A DNA stretch of 64,000 nucleotides from an uncultured Clostridia bacterium (GCA_934167445.1 CAKPKJ010000002.1:124001-188000), one strand, 5' to 3'. Shown: positions 52,227 to 61,080, counted from the stretch's first letter. Notes: a model not told the origin generated them from the sequence alone. Numbers and translations are program-made.

Positions 52227-54935
52227 TTGGATAAATTTGTATTAGTAGATGGAAATAGTATAATGAATAGAGCATTTTATGGAATAATGGGAAGTAAAAT
52301 GTTAACAACAAAAGATGGAAAATACACAAATGCAGTATATGGATTTTTAGCAATTTTATTTAAATTGTTAGATGATATCCAGCCACAATATATGGCAGTT
52401 GCATTTGACTTAAAAGCACCAACAGCAAGACATAAAATGTATGAAGGATATAAAGCAAATCGTCATGGGATGCCAGACGAACTTGCAGAACAAATGCCAA
52501 TTATAAAAGAAGTATTAAGAGCAATGAACATAGATATAATTGAAATGGAAGGATATGAGGCAGATGATATATTAGGTACATTATCTTGTTATGGAGAGGC
52601 ACAAAACTTAAATGTAACAATATTATCAGGAGATAGAGATACATTTCAATTAGCAACAGATAGAGTAACAATAAGAATACCACATACAAAAGGTGGAAAA
52701 ACAGAAACAGATGAATATAATAGAGAAAAAATCATAGAAAAATACGGATTAGAACCTAAACAATTAATAGAAGTAAAAGGACTTCAAGGAGATGCATCTG
52801 ACAATATACCAGGAGTTCCAGGGGTTGGAGAAAAAACAGCTCTAAAATTAGTTCAAAAATATGGTTCAATAGAAAATTTATATAAAAAAATTGAAGAAGG
52901 ACAAGATGATTTAAAAGGAAAACAAAGAGAAAAAATAGTTGAAAACAAAGAACTAGCAGAATTATCAAGAACATTAGGAACAATTAATACTAAAGTTCCA
53001 ATAAAGGATGACTTAACAGATTTAAAAGTAGAAGAATGGGACAAAGAAAAAGTATTAGAATTATTTAAAAATTTAAATTTTAATAGATATATAGATAGAT
53101 TTAATTTAATAGAAAATACAGAAAATGAAAACAAACAAGAAATAAAAGAATTATATAAAAGTGTAGAAAAATCAATAAAAGATATAATTGAAATGATAAA
53201 AAATAAGCAAAAAATGACATTTAATGTTGTTACAAGAAATATTGAAAACCAAAGTAAAATAATAAAAGAAAAAATAATAGGAATGTCAGTGTATAATGAC
53301 GAAAATAAAGAAGTCTACTATGTAAATTTAGAAAATAATGAAATCCAAGAATTTAAAGAAATCTTTGAAGAAGAAAAAATAAAAAAAATCGGAATAGATT
53401 TAAGCAAAACATATATATTATTAAAACAAGAAAATATAAATATAAAAGGATTATATTATGACATTGCAATAGCATCATATATAATAAATCCTACAAATAA
53501 TAAACTAAAAATAGAGGATTTAATACAAAATGATTTAGAAATAGATATAGAAACATTTATTGGAAAAGAAGAAACACAAGCTCAAATGACATTATTTGAG
53601 GTTCAAGAAGAAGACAATAAACAAGCTGAAATTCAGAAAGAAAAATCAAATTTATATGCATATTCAATAGGAGAAATAAAAGAAAAAACAGAAAAAGAAC
53701 TAGAAGAAATAGAATGTTTAGATTTATTTTATAATATAGATATGCCAACAATAGAAGTATTGTCAAATATGCAGTGGAATGGTATGTATGTAGATAAAAT
53801 TGAATTAGAACAATTTGGAAAAGAGTTAACAAATAAATTAGATGTAATAACAAAAATAATTTACGAAATGGCAGGAGAGGAATTTAATATAAATTCAACT
53901 AAACAGTTAGGGGAAATACTTTTTGAAAAAATGAAATTACCTGTAATAAAGAAAACCAAAAGTGGATATTCAACAGATGTTGATGTTTTAGAAAAACTAA
54001 AAAAAGAAGACCCTATTATAGAACAAATATTAGAATATAGGCAATTAATGAAATTAAATTCTACCTATGTAGAAGGACTAAAACAATATATTAATCCAGA
54101 AACTAAAAGGATTCACTCATTTTTCCATCAAACAATAACAGCAACAGGAAGAATAAGCTCAACAGAACCAAATTTACAAAACATACCTACAAGATTTGAA
54201 CTAGGAAAACGAGTAAGAAAAGTATTTAAACCACAAGAAGGTTGTGTTTATATAGATGCAGATTATTCACAAATAGAATTAAGAGTTTTAGCATCAATAT
54301 CAGAAGATTCGCATATGATAGAGGCATTTAAAGAAGGGCAAGATATCCATAAACAAGCAGCATCAAAAGTATTTAAAACACCAATAGACGAAGTAACAAA
54401 AGAACAAAGAAGTAATGCGAAAGCTGTAAACTTTGGAATAGTATATGGAATAAGCGATTTCGGCCTTGGAGAGCAACTTGGAATAGGAAGAAAACAAGCT
54501 AAAAAATATATAGACGAATATTTAACACAATATTCAGGAATAAATCAATTTATGGATAATATAAAAGAAGAGGCAAAAGAAAAAGGGTATGTAAAAACAT
54601 TATTTAATAGAAGAAGATATATACCTGAATTGAAATCTAATAATTATATGGTAAGACAATTTGGAGCAAGAGCAGCAATGAACACACCAATACAAGGAAC
54701 AGCAGCAGATATTATGAAAATAGCAATGTTAAAAGTATTTAAAGAAATAGAAAAAAGGGGATTAAAATCAAAAATAGTATTACAAGTACATGACGAAATG
54801 ATGTTAGAAGTACCAATTGGAGAGCAACAAGAAATTCAAGAAATAATGAAAAAATGTATGGAATCAGCTGCAGATTTAAAAGTACCATTAGTAGCAGAAA
54901 TTTCAGAGGCAAATAATTGGTATGATTGTAAATAA
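52227..54935 (+). CDS. polA: DNA polymerase I
   Basis: Repair and Okazaki-fragment polymerase. 902 residues from TTG 52227 (AAGGAGG site). The 5' nuclease domain (VDGNSIMNRAFYG, GYEADDILGT) is followed by a middle exonuclease-like domain and the polymerase domain with DADYSQIELR, AKAVNFGIVYGI and QVHDEMMLEV. The 3'-5' exonuclease acidic residues (the D-x-E motif) are not recognisable, so proofreading is probably lost, as in many Firmicutes. Confidence 0.96.
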   Translation: MDKFVLVDGNSIMNRAFYGIMGSKMLTTKDGKYTNAVYGFLAILFKLLDDIQPQYMAVAFDLKAPTARHKMYEGYKANRHGMPDELAEQMPIIKEVLRAMNIDIIEMEGYEADDILGTLSCYGEAQNLNVTILSGDRDTFQLATDRVTIRIPHTKGGKTETDEYNREKIIEKYGLEPKQLIEVKGLQGDASDNIPGVPGVGEKTALKLVQKYGSIENLYKKIEEGQDDLKGKQREKIVENKELAELSRTLGTINTKVPIKDDLTDLKVEEWDKEKVLELFKNLNFNRYIDRFNLIENTENENKQEIKELYKSVEKSIKDIIEMIKNKQKMTFNVVTRNIENQSKIIKEKIIGMSVYNDENKEVYYVNLENNEIQEFKEIFEEEKIKKIGIDLSKTYILLKQENINIKGLYYDIAIASYIINPTNNKLKIEDLIQNDLEIDIETFIGKEETQAQMTLFEVQEEDNKQAEIQKEKSNLYAYSIGEIKEKTEKELEEIECLDLFYNIDMPTIEVLSNMQWNGMYVDKIELEQFGKELTNKLDVITKIIYEMAGEEFNINSTKQLGEILFEKMKLPVIKKTKSGYSTDVDVLEKLKKEDPIIEQILEYRQLMKLNSTYVEGLKQYINPETKRIHSFFHQTITATGRISSTEPNLQNIPTRFELGKRVRKVFKPQEGCVYIDADYSQIELRVLASISEDSHMIEAFKEGQDIHKQAASKVFKTPIDEVTKEQRSNAKAVNFGIVYGISDFGLGEQLGIGRKQAKKYIDEYLTQYSGINQFMDNIKEEAKEKGYVKTLFNRRRYIPELKSNNYMVRQFGARAAMNTPIQGTAADIMKIAMLKVFKEIEKRGLKSKIVLQVHDEMMLEVPIGEQQEIQEIMKKCMESAADLKVPLVAEISEANNWYDCK

Positions 54936-54948
54936 GGAGAGTTGCTAA

Positions 54949-55509
54949 ATGAAATATAAAAAAATACTTATTTGTGTTGCAGTAATTCTTATTGCTGTAA
55001 TATTAGTTAGTGTTTTTAAAGATAAAATACTAAAGATAATATATCCTAAAACATATAAGGAAATAGTTTCTGTATATGCAGAAAAATACAATGTTGACGA
55101 AAACCTAATTTTTGCAGTTATAAAAGCAGAAAGTAATTTCAAAGATGATGCAGTATCACATAGAAATGCTGTTGGACTAATGCAAATTATGGAAGAAACA
55201 GCAGTTGATGTTGCAAAAAAGTATGGAATTACAATTGATCAAAATAATGCAAGAGAAGAAATAAAAAATGTTCAAAATAATATAAATATAGGAACAAAAT
55301 ATTTATCTGTATTATTAGATACTTATAAAAGTAAGGAAGTCGCAGTTGCAGCATATAATGCAGGGATTGGAACAGTAAATACGTGGATAGAAAAAGGAAC
55401 TATAAAATCAGATGGAAGTGACATTGAAAATATCCCATATAAAGAAACCAATAATTATGTTAGGAAAATATTAAGAAATTACAAAATTTATAATGAACTG
55501 TATAAATAA
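54949..55509 (+). CDS. Lytic transglycosylase (SLT domain)
   Basis: In the 186 residues, an N-terminal membrane anchor (about 5-25) is followed by a soluble lytic transglycosylase domain. The catalytic glutamate lies in FAVIKAESNF, with GLMQIM and AVAAYNAGIGTV following, all family marks. It cleaves peptidoglycan strands. It is 13 bases after polA in the same direction; the coaE gene often found between the two is absent. Confidence 0.93.
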   Translation: MKYKKILICVAVILIAVILVSVFKDKILKIIYPKTYKEIVSVYAEKYNVDENLIFAVIKAESNFKDDAVSHRNAVGLMQIMEETAVDVAKKYGITIDQNNAREEIKNVQNNINIGTKYLSVLLDTYKSKEVAVAAYNAGIGTVNTWIEKGTIKSDGSDIENIPYKETNNYVRKILRNYKIYNELYK

Positions 55510-55564
55510 CTAGACAAATAAAGAAAAATAGAATAAAATGTGGAAAAATAAAAGGAGAAAAGAA

Positions 55565-56818
55565 ATGCTATTAGAACAATTACTATTTACATTTATTTCA
55601 TTTGCAATATTTGTGTATATGTTTTTTAAAATGATTACCAAAAATGATACCAGTTATGTAGGAATTCTAGTGTGTGAAGCAATAGGAATAGCATTAAATT
55701 TTGTTGAAGTATTATTTAGTGTAAAGCTAGGTGTTTTTTTAGTAATAATAAAATATTTTTTAGCGATATTACTACCAGTTATAATAATGATTTTAGAAAA
55801 ACAAAATATATATTTGTATGAAATAATAGATACAACAATGGCTAGAATATATTTAATGTTTTCTGATAATAAAAAAGCCAAACAAGCATTAATGGACTTA
55901 TTAGATAAAAATCCAAATAGTTATAAAGCACATAAAATGTTAGCACAAATTTATGAAAAAGAAGGCGGTAATAGAAAAGCAATTGACGAATATGTACAAG
56001 CTATTGACATTGACAAAAAAGATTATGATTCATACTACAAAGTTGCGAGTTTATTAAATGGATTAGACAAAAAAGAAGAAGCGGCAGAAATGTTGTATAA
56101 CTTGTTAAATCGAAAACCAGAAACATATGATGCAAGTATTTTGTTAGGAGAAATATTATTTGAAAACCAAATGTATAAAGAGGCTGTAAATGTGTATCAA
56201 GACGCATTAAAATATAATCAATATAGTTATGACTTAAATTATAATTTAGGTATGGCATATACAATGTTAAATGATTTTCAAAGTGCAAAAACTTGTTATG
56301 AAAAAGCTGCTGAAATAAATACACTTGAATACTGTACAAAATACAATTTAGCGGAAATAGCGTTAATATATAAAGATATAGAAGAAGCAGAAAAGAAATT
56401 CTTAGAAGCGGTTAATGAAGAAGAATTGGCAGCAGATAGTTATTATGAACTTTCAAAAATATCATTGTTAAAAAATGATAAAGATACAGCAATAAAATAT
56501 ATTAATGTGGCAGTTGATATAGACAGTAAAAAAATAGTTGCAAGAGTAAAAAAAGACCCAATATTTATACCAATTATGGCAAAAATCTCAATGCCATTTA
56601 ATTTAGAAAGTAAGGAAATTGAACAACCAAAATTAAAAGAAAAAGACTTGCAAGTAAAAGCTCATTTAGAAGAAATGTCAGAAATAACAAGACACTTAAG
56701 TTATAATGATATTAATTTGTTAAAAAGAAATACAGAAGGAAAGCATAAAGGAAAAGAAGAAAATCAAGAATTAGAACAGGTTGTAGAAGAACCAGAGGAA
56801 CAGAAAGAAATTCAGTAG
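55565..56818 (+). CDS. Membrane-anchored TPR protein
   Basis: From ATG 55565 (AAGGAG site) there are 417 residues. Two or three N-terminal membrane helices (to about residue 75) are followed by six or so tetratricopeptide repeats from about 85 to 310 (for example AYTMLNDFQSAKTCYEKAAE). The C-terminal tail is acidic. TPR proteins scaffold complexes; the partner is unknown here. Confidence 0.8.
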   Translation: MLLEQLLFTFISFAIFVYMFFKMITKNDTSYVGILVCEAIGIALNFVEVLFSVKLGVFLVIIKYFLAILLPVIIMILEKQNIYLYEIIDTTMARIYLMFSDNKKAKQALMDLLDKNPNSYKAHKMLAQIYEKEGGNRKAIDEYVQAIDIDKKDYDSYYKVASLLNGLDKKEEAAEMLYNLLNRKPETYDASILLGEILFENQMYKEAVNVYQDALKYNQYSYDLNYNLGMAYTMLNDFQSAKTCYEKAAEINTLEYCTKYNLAEIALIYKDIEEAEKKFLEAVNEEELAADSYYELSKISLLKNDKDTAIKYINVAVDIDSKKIVARVKKDPIFIPIMAKISMPFNLESKEIEQPKLKEKDLQVKAHLEEMSEITRHLSYNDINLLKRNTEGKHKGKEENQELEQVVEEPEEQKEIQ

Positions 56819-56833
56819 CATATAATTTTTCTT

Positions 56834-56945
56834 ACTTCACTTTTAAAGTTCAAAATATAAGTTCTTCATTATGTTCCTCGGTTTATTACGAATTTCAAGA
56901 AATTCTAACTTTCAGAACTTATATTTTGAACTTTAAAAAAGAAGT
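56834..56945 (+). repeat. Long perfect inverted repeat before dpaA
   Basis: The arm at 56841-56865 and the arm at 56914-56938 are perfect 25-bp reverse complements. Beyond a 2-base mismatch, ACTTC (56834-56838) pairs with GAAGT (56941-56945). The 48-base loop contains a small AATTTC/GAAATT hairpin. There is no T tract. It fills most of the gap between the TPR gene and dpaA and is not similar to the ribosomal operon element. It may be a small mobile palindrome or an RNA processing signal. Confidence 0.8.
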
Positions 56946-57010
56946 TATAGATAAATTTTATTCGCATAAAATCAAAAAAACTCAATATAATAAGCATAAG
57001 GAGGGATTTT

Positions 57011-57892
57011 ATGAGTACAAGTTTTTCTATAATAGGTGGAGATTTAAGAACAATAAAACTAGCTAAAATGCTAGCAAATGAAGGAAATAAAATATATACG
57101 TATGGATTAGAAAAAGCTGAAGAATTAAAAGACAATTCAAATATAATTTTTACAGAAAAAATAAGTAAGGCAATACCAAAAGACGTAGAAGTTGTTATAG
57201 GGCCAATTCCATTTACAAGTAATGGCATAAATATAAATGCACCATTTGGAGAAAAAGAAATATCCATAAGAGAAATGATACATTATTTAGAAGGCAAAAT
57301 TTTAATTGCTGGAAGTATATCACCAGAAATATATGATATGGCAAATGATGAGTATATAGAAATAATAGATATAATGAAAAGAGAGGAATTGGCAGTTTTG
57401 AATACAATTTCAACAGCAGAAGGTGCAATAGAAATCGCAATATCAAATACCAATAAAATAGTACATGGAAGTGAAGTGTTGATATTAGGATTTGGAAGAA
57501 TTGGTAAAGTGTTAGCAAGAAAAATGGCAGGATTATCAGCAAAGGTAACTTGTGCAGCTAGAAAAGATGAAGACCTAGCATGGATTCGAGCATATGGACA
57601 TAAAGAAACAAATATAAATGCCTTAGGAGAAAATTTATCACAATATGATATAATATTAAACACTGTACCACATTTAGTTTTAAATAAAGAAAGATTGCAA
57701 TATGTAAAAAAAGATGCACTTTTAATAGATTTAGCATCAAACCCAGGTGGTATAGACAAAAAAGAGGCAAAAGAACTAAACTTAAAATTGGTATGGGCGT
57801 TAGCCTTGCCAGGAAAAGTAGCCCCAGTAACAACTGCAGAATTTATAAAAGATACAATATATAATATATTAAAAGAAATATACAAAAAATAA
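57011..57892 (+). CDS. dpaA: Dipicolinate synthase subunit A
   Basis: The DpaA-DpaB complex makes dipicolinic acid for the spore core. In the 293 residues, FSIIGGDLRTIKLAKML opens the protein, with a nucleotide-binding segment VLILGFGRIGKVLARKM and a conserved ending WALALPGKVAPVTTAEFI. The usual next gene dpaB is absent: uppP follows. CATAAAAT at 56965-56972 vaguely resembles a mother-cell sigma -10, not enough to call. Confidence 0.94.
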   Translation: MSTSFSIIGGDLRTIKLAKMLANEGNKIYTYGLEKAEELKDNSNIIFTEKISKAIPKDVEVVIGPIPFTSNGININAPFGEKEISIREMIHYLEGKILIAGSISPEIYDMANDEYIEIIDIMKREELAVLNTISTAEGAIEIAISNTNKIVHGSEVLILGFGRIGKVLARKMAGLSAKVTCAARKDEDLAWIRAYGHKETNINALGENLSQYDIILNTVPHLVLNKERLQYVKKDALLIDLASNPGGIDKKEAKELNLKLVWALALPGKVAPVTTAEFIKDTIYNILKEIYKK

Positions 57893-57912
57893 AATTTAAA
57901 ACAAAAGCCAGA

Positions 57913-57948
57913 TTAAATCTTAAACAATAAATATAGTTTGAGATTTAA
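57913..57948 (+). other. Hairpin after dpaA
   Basis: TTAAATCTTAAAC (57913-57925) pairs with GTTTGAGATTTAA (57936-57948) over 13 bp with one T-G pair. It is followed by A-rich rather than T-rich sequence, so it may stabilise the transcript end rather than terminate it. Confidence 0.5.
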
Positions 57949-58042
57949 AAATAAATAGAAAATAAAAAACAAATAGAGAAGCTAAAAGTAAAAAAATATA
58001 GAAAGTAAATATAAAAAAATAAAACGAAAGAAGGAATAAAAA

Positions 58043-58897
58043 ATGATTTTAGAATTATTAAAATCAGTAATCTTTGGAATAGTAGAAGGAATTACAGAAT
58101 GGTTGCCAATAAGTAGTACAGGACACTTAATATTAGTAGAACAATTTTTAAAATTCAATCAAGTATCATCAGGATTTGGGGATATGTTTCAAGTTGTAAT
58201 ACAATTTGGTGCCATTCTAGCAGTTGTACTTTTATATTTTAAAGATATATGGCCATTTACAAAAAACAAAGAAAAAGCAATAAAGAAAACAGGAATATTA
58301 TCAATATTTAATAAAGAAATAATGATATTATGGAGCAAAATTTTAGTTGCCTGTATTCCGGCAGCTATAATTGGATTAGCATTTGATGATATCTTTACAG
58401 CGTTATTTTATAATCCAACTTGTATAGCAATTGCATTAATAGTATTTGGTATAGCATTTATAGTTGTAGAAAATTGGAACAAAGGAAAACGAGAAAAAGA
58501 AAAAGAAACAAGTTCACAAATTACATATAAAGATGCTATAATAATAGGGATATTTCAATTGTTAGCAGCAATATTTCCAGGAACATCTCGTTCAGGAGCA
58601 ACAATAATAGGTGGATTATTAATTGGACTATCAAGACCAAATGCAGCAGAATTTACATTTTATTTAGCAATACCAACAATGTTAGGAGCAAGCTTATTAA
58701 AAATTGTTAAATTTGGATTAGGCTTTACAGGCATAGAGCTTGCAGTATTATTAGTTGGAACAATAGTATCATTTTTAGTATCAATTTTTGTAATAAAATT
58801 CTTAATGAGCTATATTAAAAAACATAACTTTAAAGTATTTGGATATTACAGAATTATACTTGGAATTATAGTATTAGCATTTGCTTTTTTAAAATAA
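58043..58897 (+). CDS. uppP: Undecaprenyl-diphosphatase
   Basis: BacA/UppP recycles the lipid carrier of cell-wall synthesis. The 284 residues have about eight membrane helices, the motifs EGITEWLPISSTGHLIL near the start and FPGTSRSGATI in the second half, both forming the active site. Confidence 0.97.
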   Translation: MILELLKSVIFGIVEGITEWLPISSTGHLILVEQFLKFNQVSSGFGDMFQVVIQFGAILAVVLLYFKDIWPFTKNKEKAIKKTGILSIFNKEIMILWSKILVACIPAAIIGLAFDDIFTALFYNPTCIAIALIVFGIAFIVVENWNKGKREKEKETSSQITYKDAIIIGIFQLLAAIFPGTSRSGATIIGGLLIGLSRPNAAEFTFYLAIPTMLGASLLKIVKFGLGFTGIELAVLLVGTIVSFLVSIFVIKFLMSYIKKHNFKVFGYYRIILGIIVLAFAFLK

Positions 58898-58916
58898 AAA
58901 ATTTACATAATTATAA

Positions 58917-58945
58917 TTGACAAAAGTATACTTTTTTAGTATAAT
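58917..58945 (+). promoter_or_regulatory. Consensus promoter of the type III antitoxin RNA
   Basis: A perfect TTGACA (58917-58922) and a perfect TATAAT (58940-58945) have a 17-base spacer. The -10 lies in a palindrome with 11-bp arms, TTTTTAGTATA (58933-58943) and TATACTAAAAA (58949-58959), which could be an operator or form a 5' hairpin. Confidence 0.88.
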
Positions 58946-58980
58946 GAATATACTAAAAAGAAGTACATTTATATGTACTT

Positions 58981-59078
58981 AAAAAGGAGTATTCAAGCCT
59001 TAAGTTGAATTAAAAAGTTGGAGTATCCTACCATAAGTGGAATTAAAAAATTGGAGTATCCAAGCCAAAAGTTGGAAT
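58981..59078 (+). repeat. Three tandem repeats of the antitoxin RNA
   Basis: Units are at 58981-59011 (31 nt), 59012-59044 (33 nt) and 59045-59078 (34 nt), with a partial fourth start (AAAAAATT) at 59079. Each has an A-run, GGAGTAT with C/T variants, a C-rich AAGCC or TACC core, AAGT(T)G and GAAT(T). The copies differ at several positions, as expected for a short, evolving antitoxin array. Confidence 0.85.
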
Positions 59079-59088
59079 AAAAAATTAT

Positions 59089-59124
59089 GCAGGGGGCAGT
59101 AAGTGCACTCTGCAATTATTGTTT
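59089..59124 (+). terminator. Attenuating terminator between antitoxin and toxin
   Basis: GCAGGGGGCA (59089-59098) pairs with TGCACTCTGC (59104-59113), with one mismatch and one G-T pair, followed by AATTATTGTTT. An imperfect terminator here is the standard way type III loci make much antitoxin RNA and little toxin mRNA. Confidence 0.7.
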
Positions 59125-59137
59125 AAGAAGCAATATT

Positions 59138-59620
59138 GTGAATAGATTAAAATTTTATAACATAGACGATAAATACATAGAATATTTATACAATTTTGAT
59201 AAAAGAGTACCATTTAATAAAAATGGTAAAAGGCCATATATAGGAATAATATTAGAAATAAATGGGATAACTTATTTCGCTCCTATGTTTTCACCCAAAA
59301 AACAACATAGTACATATAAAGCTAATGTAACACATATAAAAGTTAATGGGAATTTAGGAATGATAAAATTAAATAATATGATACCAGTAAATAAAGAAAA
59401 CTTAAAATATATAGATTTTAATAATATTAAGGACAAAAAATATAAAAATTTATTAATCCAACAAAACAACTTTATTCAAATAAATACTAATAAAATAAGA
59501 GAAAAGGCAGAAAAACTATATAAGTTTGTTACAATTGATAAAAAAGAGTTTTTTGTTAATTTGTGTTGTAACTTCAAAATGTTAGAGAAAAAATGTAAGG
59601 AGTATAAAAAGGAAATTTAA
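59138..59620 (+). CDS. toxN: ToxN/AbiQ-family type III toxin endoribonuclease
   Basis: The toxin cleaves mRNA and its own antitoxin precursor, and such systems abort phage infection. From GTG 59138 the protein has 160 residues, starting MNRLKFYNIDDKYIEYLY. The family features FDKRVP, RPYIGIILEINGITYFAPMFSPKK (Ser52-Pro-Lys54, the catalytic region of ToxN), GMIKLNNMIPV and YKNLLIQQNNFI are in order. An ATG at 59087 in the same frame lies inside the terminator and is rejected. Similarity rather than experiment supports the function. Confidence 0.87.
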   Translation: MNRLKFYNIDDKYIEYLYNFDKRVPFNKNGKRPYIGIILEINGITYFAPMFSPKKQHSTYKANVTHIKVNGNLGMIKLNNMIPVNKENLKYIDFNNIKDKKYKNLLIQQNNFIQINTNKIREKAEKLYKFVTIDKKEFFVNLCCNFKMLEKKCKEYKKEI

Positions 59621-59636
59621 TTTAAATTCCCTTTTA
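59606..59636 (+). terminator. Bidirectional terminator at the end of toxN
   Basis: GGAAATTTAA and TTTAAATTCC pair at 59611-59630, flanked by AAAAA on the left and CTTTT on the right, so T tracts exist on both strands. It overlaps the toxN stop and may also end the minus-strand gene that stops at 59693. Confidence 0.65.
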
Positions 59637-59659
59637 TAAAATATTTTAGATATAATTTC

Positions 59660-59684
59660 GACAGTTATTTAAACTGTCTTTTTT
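59660..59684 (+). terminator. Second terminator after toxN
   Basis: GACAGTT (59660-59666) pairs with AACTGTC (59672-59678), followed by TTTTTT. Only the plus strand has the T tract. Confidence 0.8.
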
Positions 59685-59692
59685 ATATATGT

Positions 59693-59941
59693 TTATTCTA
59701 TTTTTCTATCTCTTCTCAAATCTTGGTTATTACGATTGTCACACATTTTATCATATTCTTTGCATTTTATTTTATATTCCATTTGCATACATAAATACCT
59801 ATAATAAGAATATGCCTGCTCATATTGCATAATTGGATTAAACATAGGATCTTTATATAAATCGTTAAAATCCATAGAATTATTCATATTTGGGGGAACC
59901 ATATTAGATTGCATATTATAATCCATAAAATCTCTGTCCAT
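59693..59941 (-). CDS. Met/Asn-rich small protein
   Basis: The 82 residues start MDRDFMDYNMQSNMVPPN. The first half is rich in Met, Asn, Asp and Pro; the second in Tyr, Cys, Lys and Arg. ATG 59941 follows AGGAG on the minus strand. It lies 89 bases downstream of ylbJ, a sporulation gene, and the composition recalls small spore-coat proteins, but no family was recognised. Confidence 0.65.
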   Translation of the reverse strand: MDRDFMDYNMQSNMVPPNMNNSMDFNDLYKDPMFNPIMQYEQAYSYYRYLCMQMEYKIKCKEYDKMCDNRNNQDLRRDRKIE

Positions 59942-60030
59942 AAAAATCAACTCCTAAAAACTAAAAATATAACAAAAAATAATACAACAGTTAATTATTT
60001 TTTGAAAGAATAAATTTAAAACTTTAATAA

Positions 60031-61080
60031 TTATAAGTCAAAATTAAAAAACGGTATAAAACTAGTAAAAATATAAGTATAAAAAGCTGCTAAAACTCCA
60101 TGAAGCAATTTACCATAAACATATGGCTTAATAGATAAATCGGATTTTGAGGTAATACTAAAAACTTGTAATAGAACGGATATTCCACCAAAACCTAGTA
60201 AAAAAGCGGTAAAAATCAGATTTGTAGAAATTTTTTTATTAGAAATATTGGAAATAGAATTAATACCATTTGTAATTTCTAAAAAACCACTAATTAGTGG
60301 AGTTGCAAAGGAAGAGTCAATATTAAAAAAGGCTAAAATAGGAGAAATACTAATTGAAAAAACAGATAATAATCCACTTGATTTTAATATTGATATAATG
60401 CTAGAAAATATAACTACAAAACCACCTATTAGTAAAATAGTAGAAATGCTATTTGTAATACTTTCTGATAAAATACTTCCTAAATTAGAAAAAGTAACAG
60501 GAGTTTGTTTAGATTTTATAATGTGATGTGAGTTATGAGAAATAGAAGAATCACTATACTTCCAAAACCTAAATATAAAACCAACTGTAATACAAGCTAA
60601 AATGTGTGTAATAAATAATAAAATGCCAATAGCAGTGTTTCCATACATTAAGATTCCTACAGTACCTATAATAAATAAAGGGCCAGAATTATTGGTAAAA
60701 CTAAGTAGACGCTCACATTCTTCCTTAGAGCAAATATTATTTTTTCTAAAATTAGTGGCGAGTTTAGCACCCATAGGATAACCACTTATAATTCCCATTA
60801 TAAAAGCAAAAGCACCTTCTCCACGTATATTAAATAATGGCTTCATACAATTATTTAATATAACACCAAGTTGAAAGACTAAATCTGTATGCATTAAAAG
60901 TTCAGTAGCTACAAAAAAAGGAAAAAGTGAAGGAATAACTGAATTTGCCCAAAGTCTTAAACCTGATTTTACAGCAGGAAGATTACTCCTAGAAAAAAGT
61001 AATAAACTAACTGTGAAAAATATAAATATTAAAGGTAATACACATCTTTTTGCTTTTACTATAATTATATTTGTTTTTAT
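60031..61080 (-). CDS. ylbJ: Sporulation membrane protein YlbJ with apparent AUA start
   Basis: YlbJ is a polytopic protein of the nucleoside-recognition-gate type needed for spore maturation. The conserved core NIRGEGAFAFIMGIISGYPMGAK (in part) and LLSFTNNSGPLFIIGT are present. The first ATG (60894) lies deep in the family's conserved N-terminal region. The frame continues upstream with a hydrophobic helix and RLWANSVIPSLFPFFVATELL, and has no ATG, GTG or TTG before the stop at 61083-61081. GGAGG (61093-61089) is followed after 8 bases by ATA at 61080, giving 349 residues. Confidence 0.87.
   Translation of the reverse strand: MKTNIIIVKAKRCVLPLIFIFFTVSLLLFSRSNLPAVKSGLRLWANSVIPSLFPFFVATELLMHTDLVFQLGVILNNCMKPLFNIRGEGAFAFIMGIISGYPMGAKLATNFRKNNICSKEECERLLSFTNNSGPLFIIGTVGILMYGNTAIGILLFITHILACITVGFIFRFWKYSDSSISHNSHHIIKSKQTPVTFSNLGSILSESITNSISTILLIGGFVVIFSSIISILKSSGLLSVFSISISPILAFFNIDSSFATPLISGFLEITNGINSISNISNKKISTNLIFTAFLLGFGGISVLLQVFSITSKSDLSIKPYVYGKLLHGVLAAFYTYIFTSFIPFFNFDL

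Larger units (their letters stand above)
58952..59124 (+). ncRNA. ToxI-like type III antitoxin RNA
   Basis: The RNA begins after a consensus promoter, carries a hairpin AAGTACAT-TTAT-ATGTACTT (58961-58980), then three tandem repeats and a terminator hairpin, directly before a ToxN-like gene. In known type III systems, repeat units of 34-39 nt fold as pseudoknots, are cut out by the toxin and inhibit it. Within the third repeat TTGGA-GTA-TCCAA and CCAA-AAG-TTGG can form. Function is inferred from layout plus the toxin. Confidence 0.8.

Noticed and set aside
56965..56972. Sporulation sigma factor -10 before dpaA (CATAAAAT)
   Set aside because: No matching -35 element at the right distance; too weak to list as a promoter.
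58981..59078. Tandem repeats as a CRISPR array
   Set aside because: Units of 31-34 bases are directly adjacent with no spacers, there are no cas genes, and a ToxN-like gene follows. They fit a type III antitoxin.
59087..59137. ATG 59087 as start of toxN
   Set aside because: It lies inside the terminator hairpin, has no ribosome binding site and would add residues not seen in ToxN.
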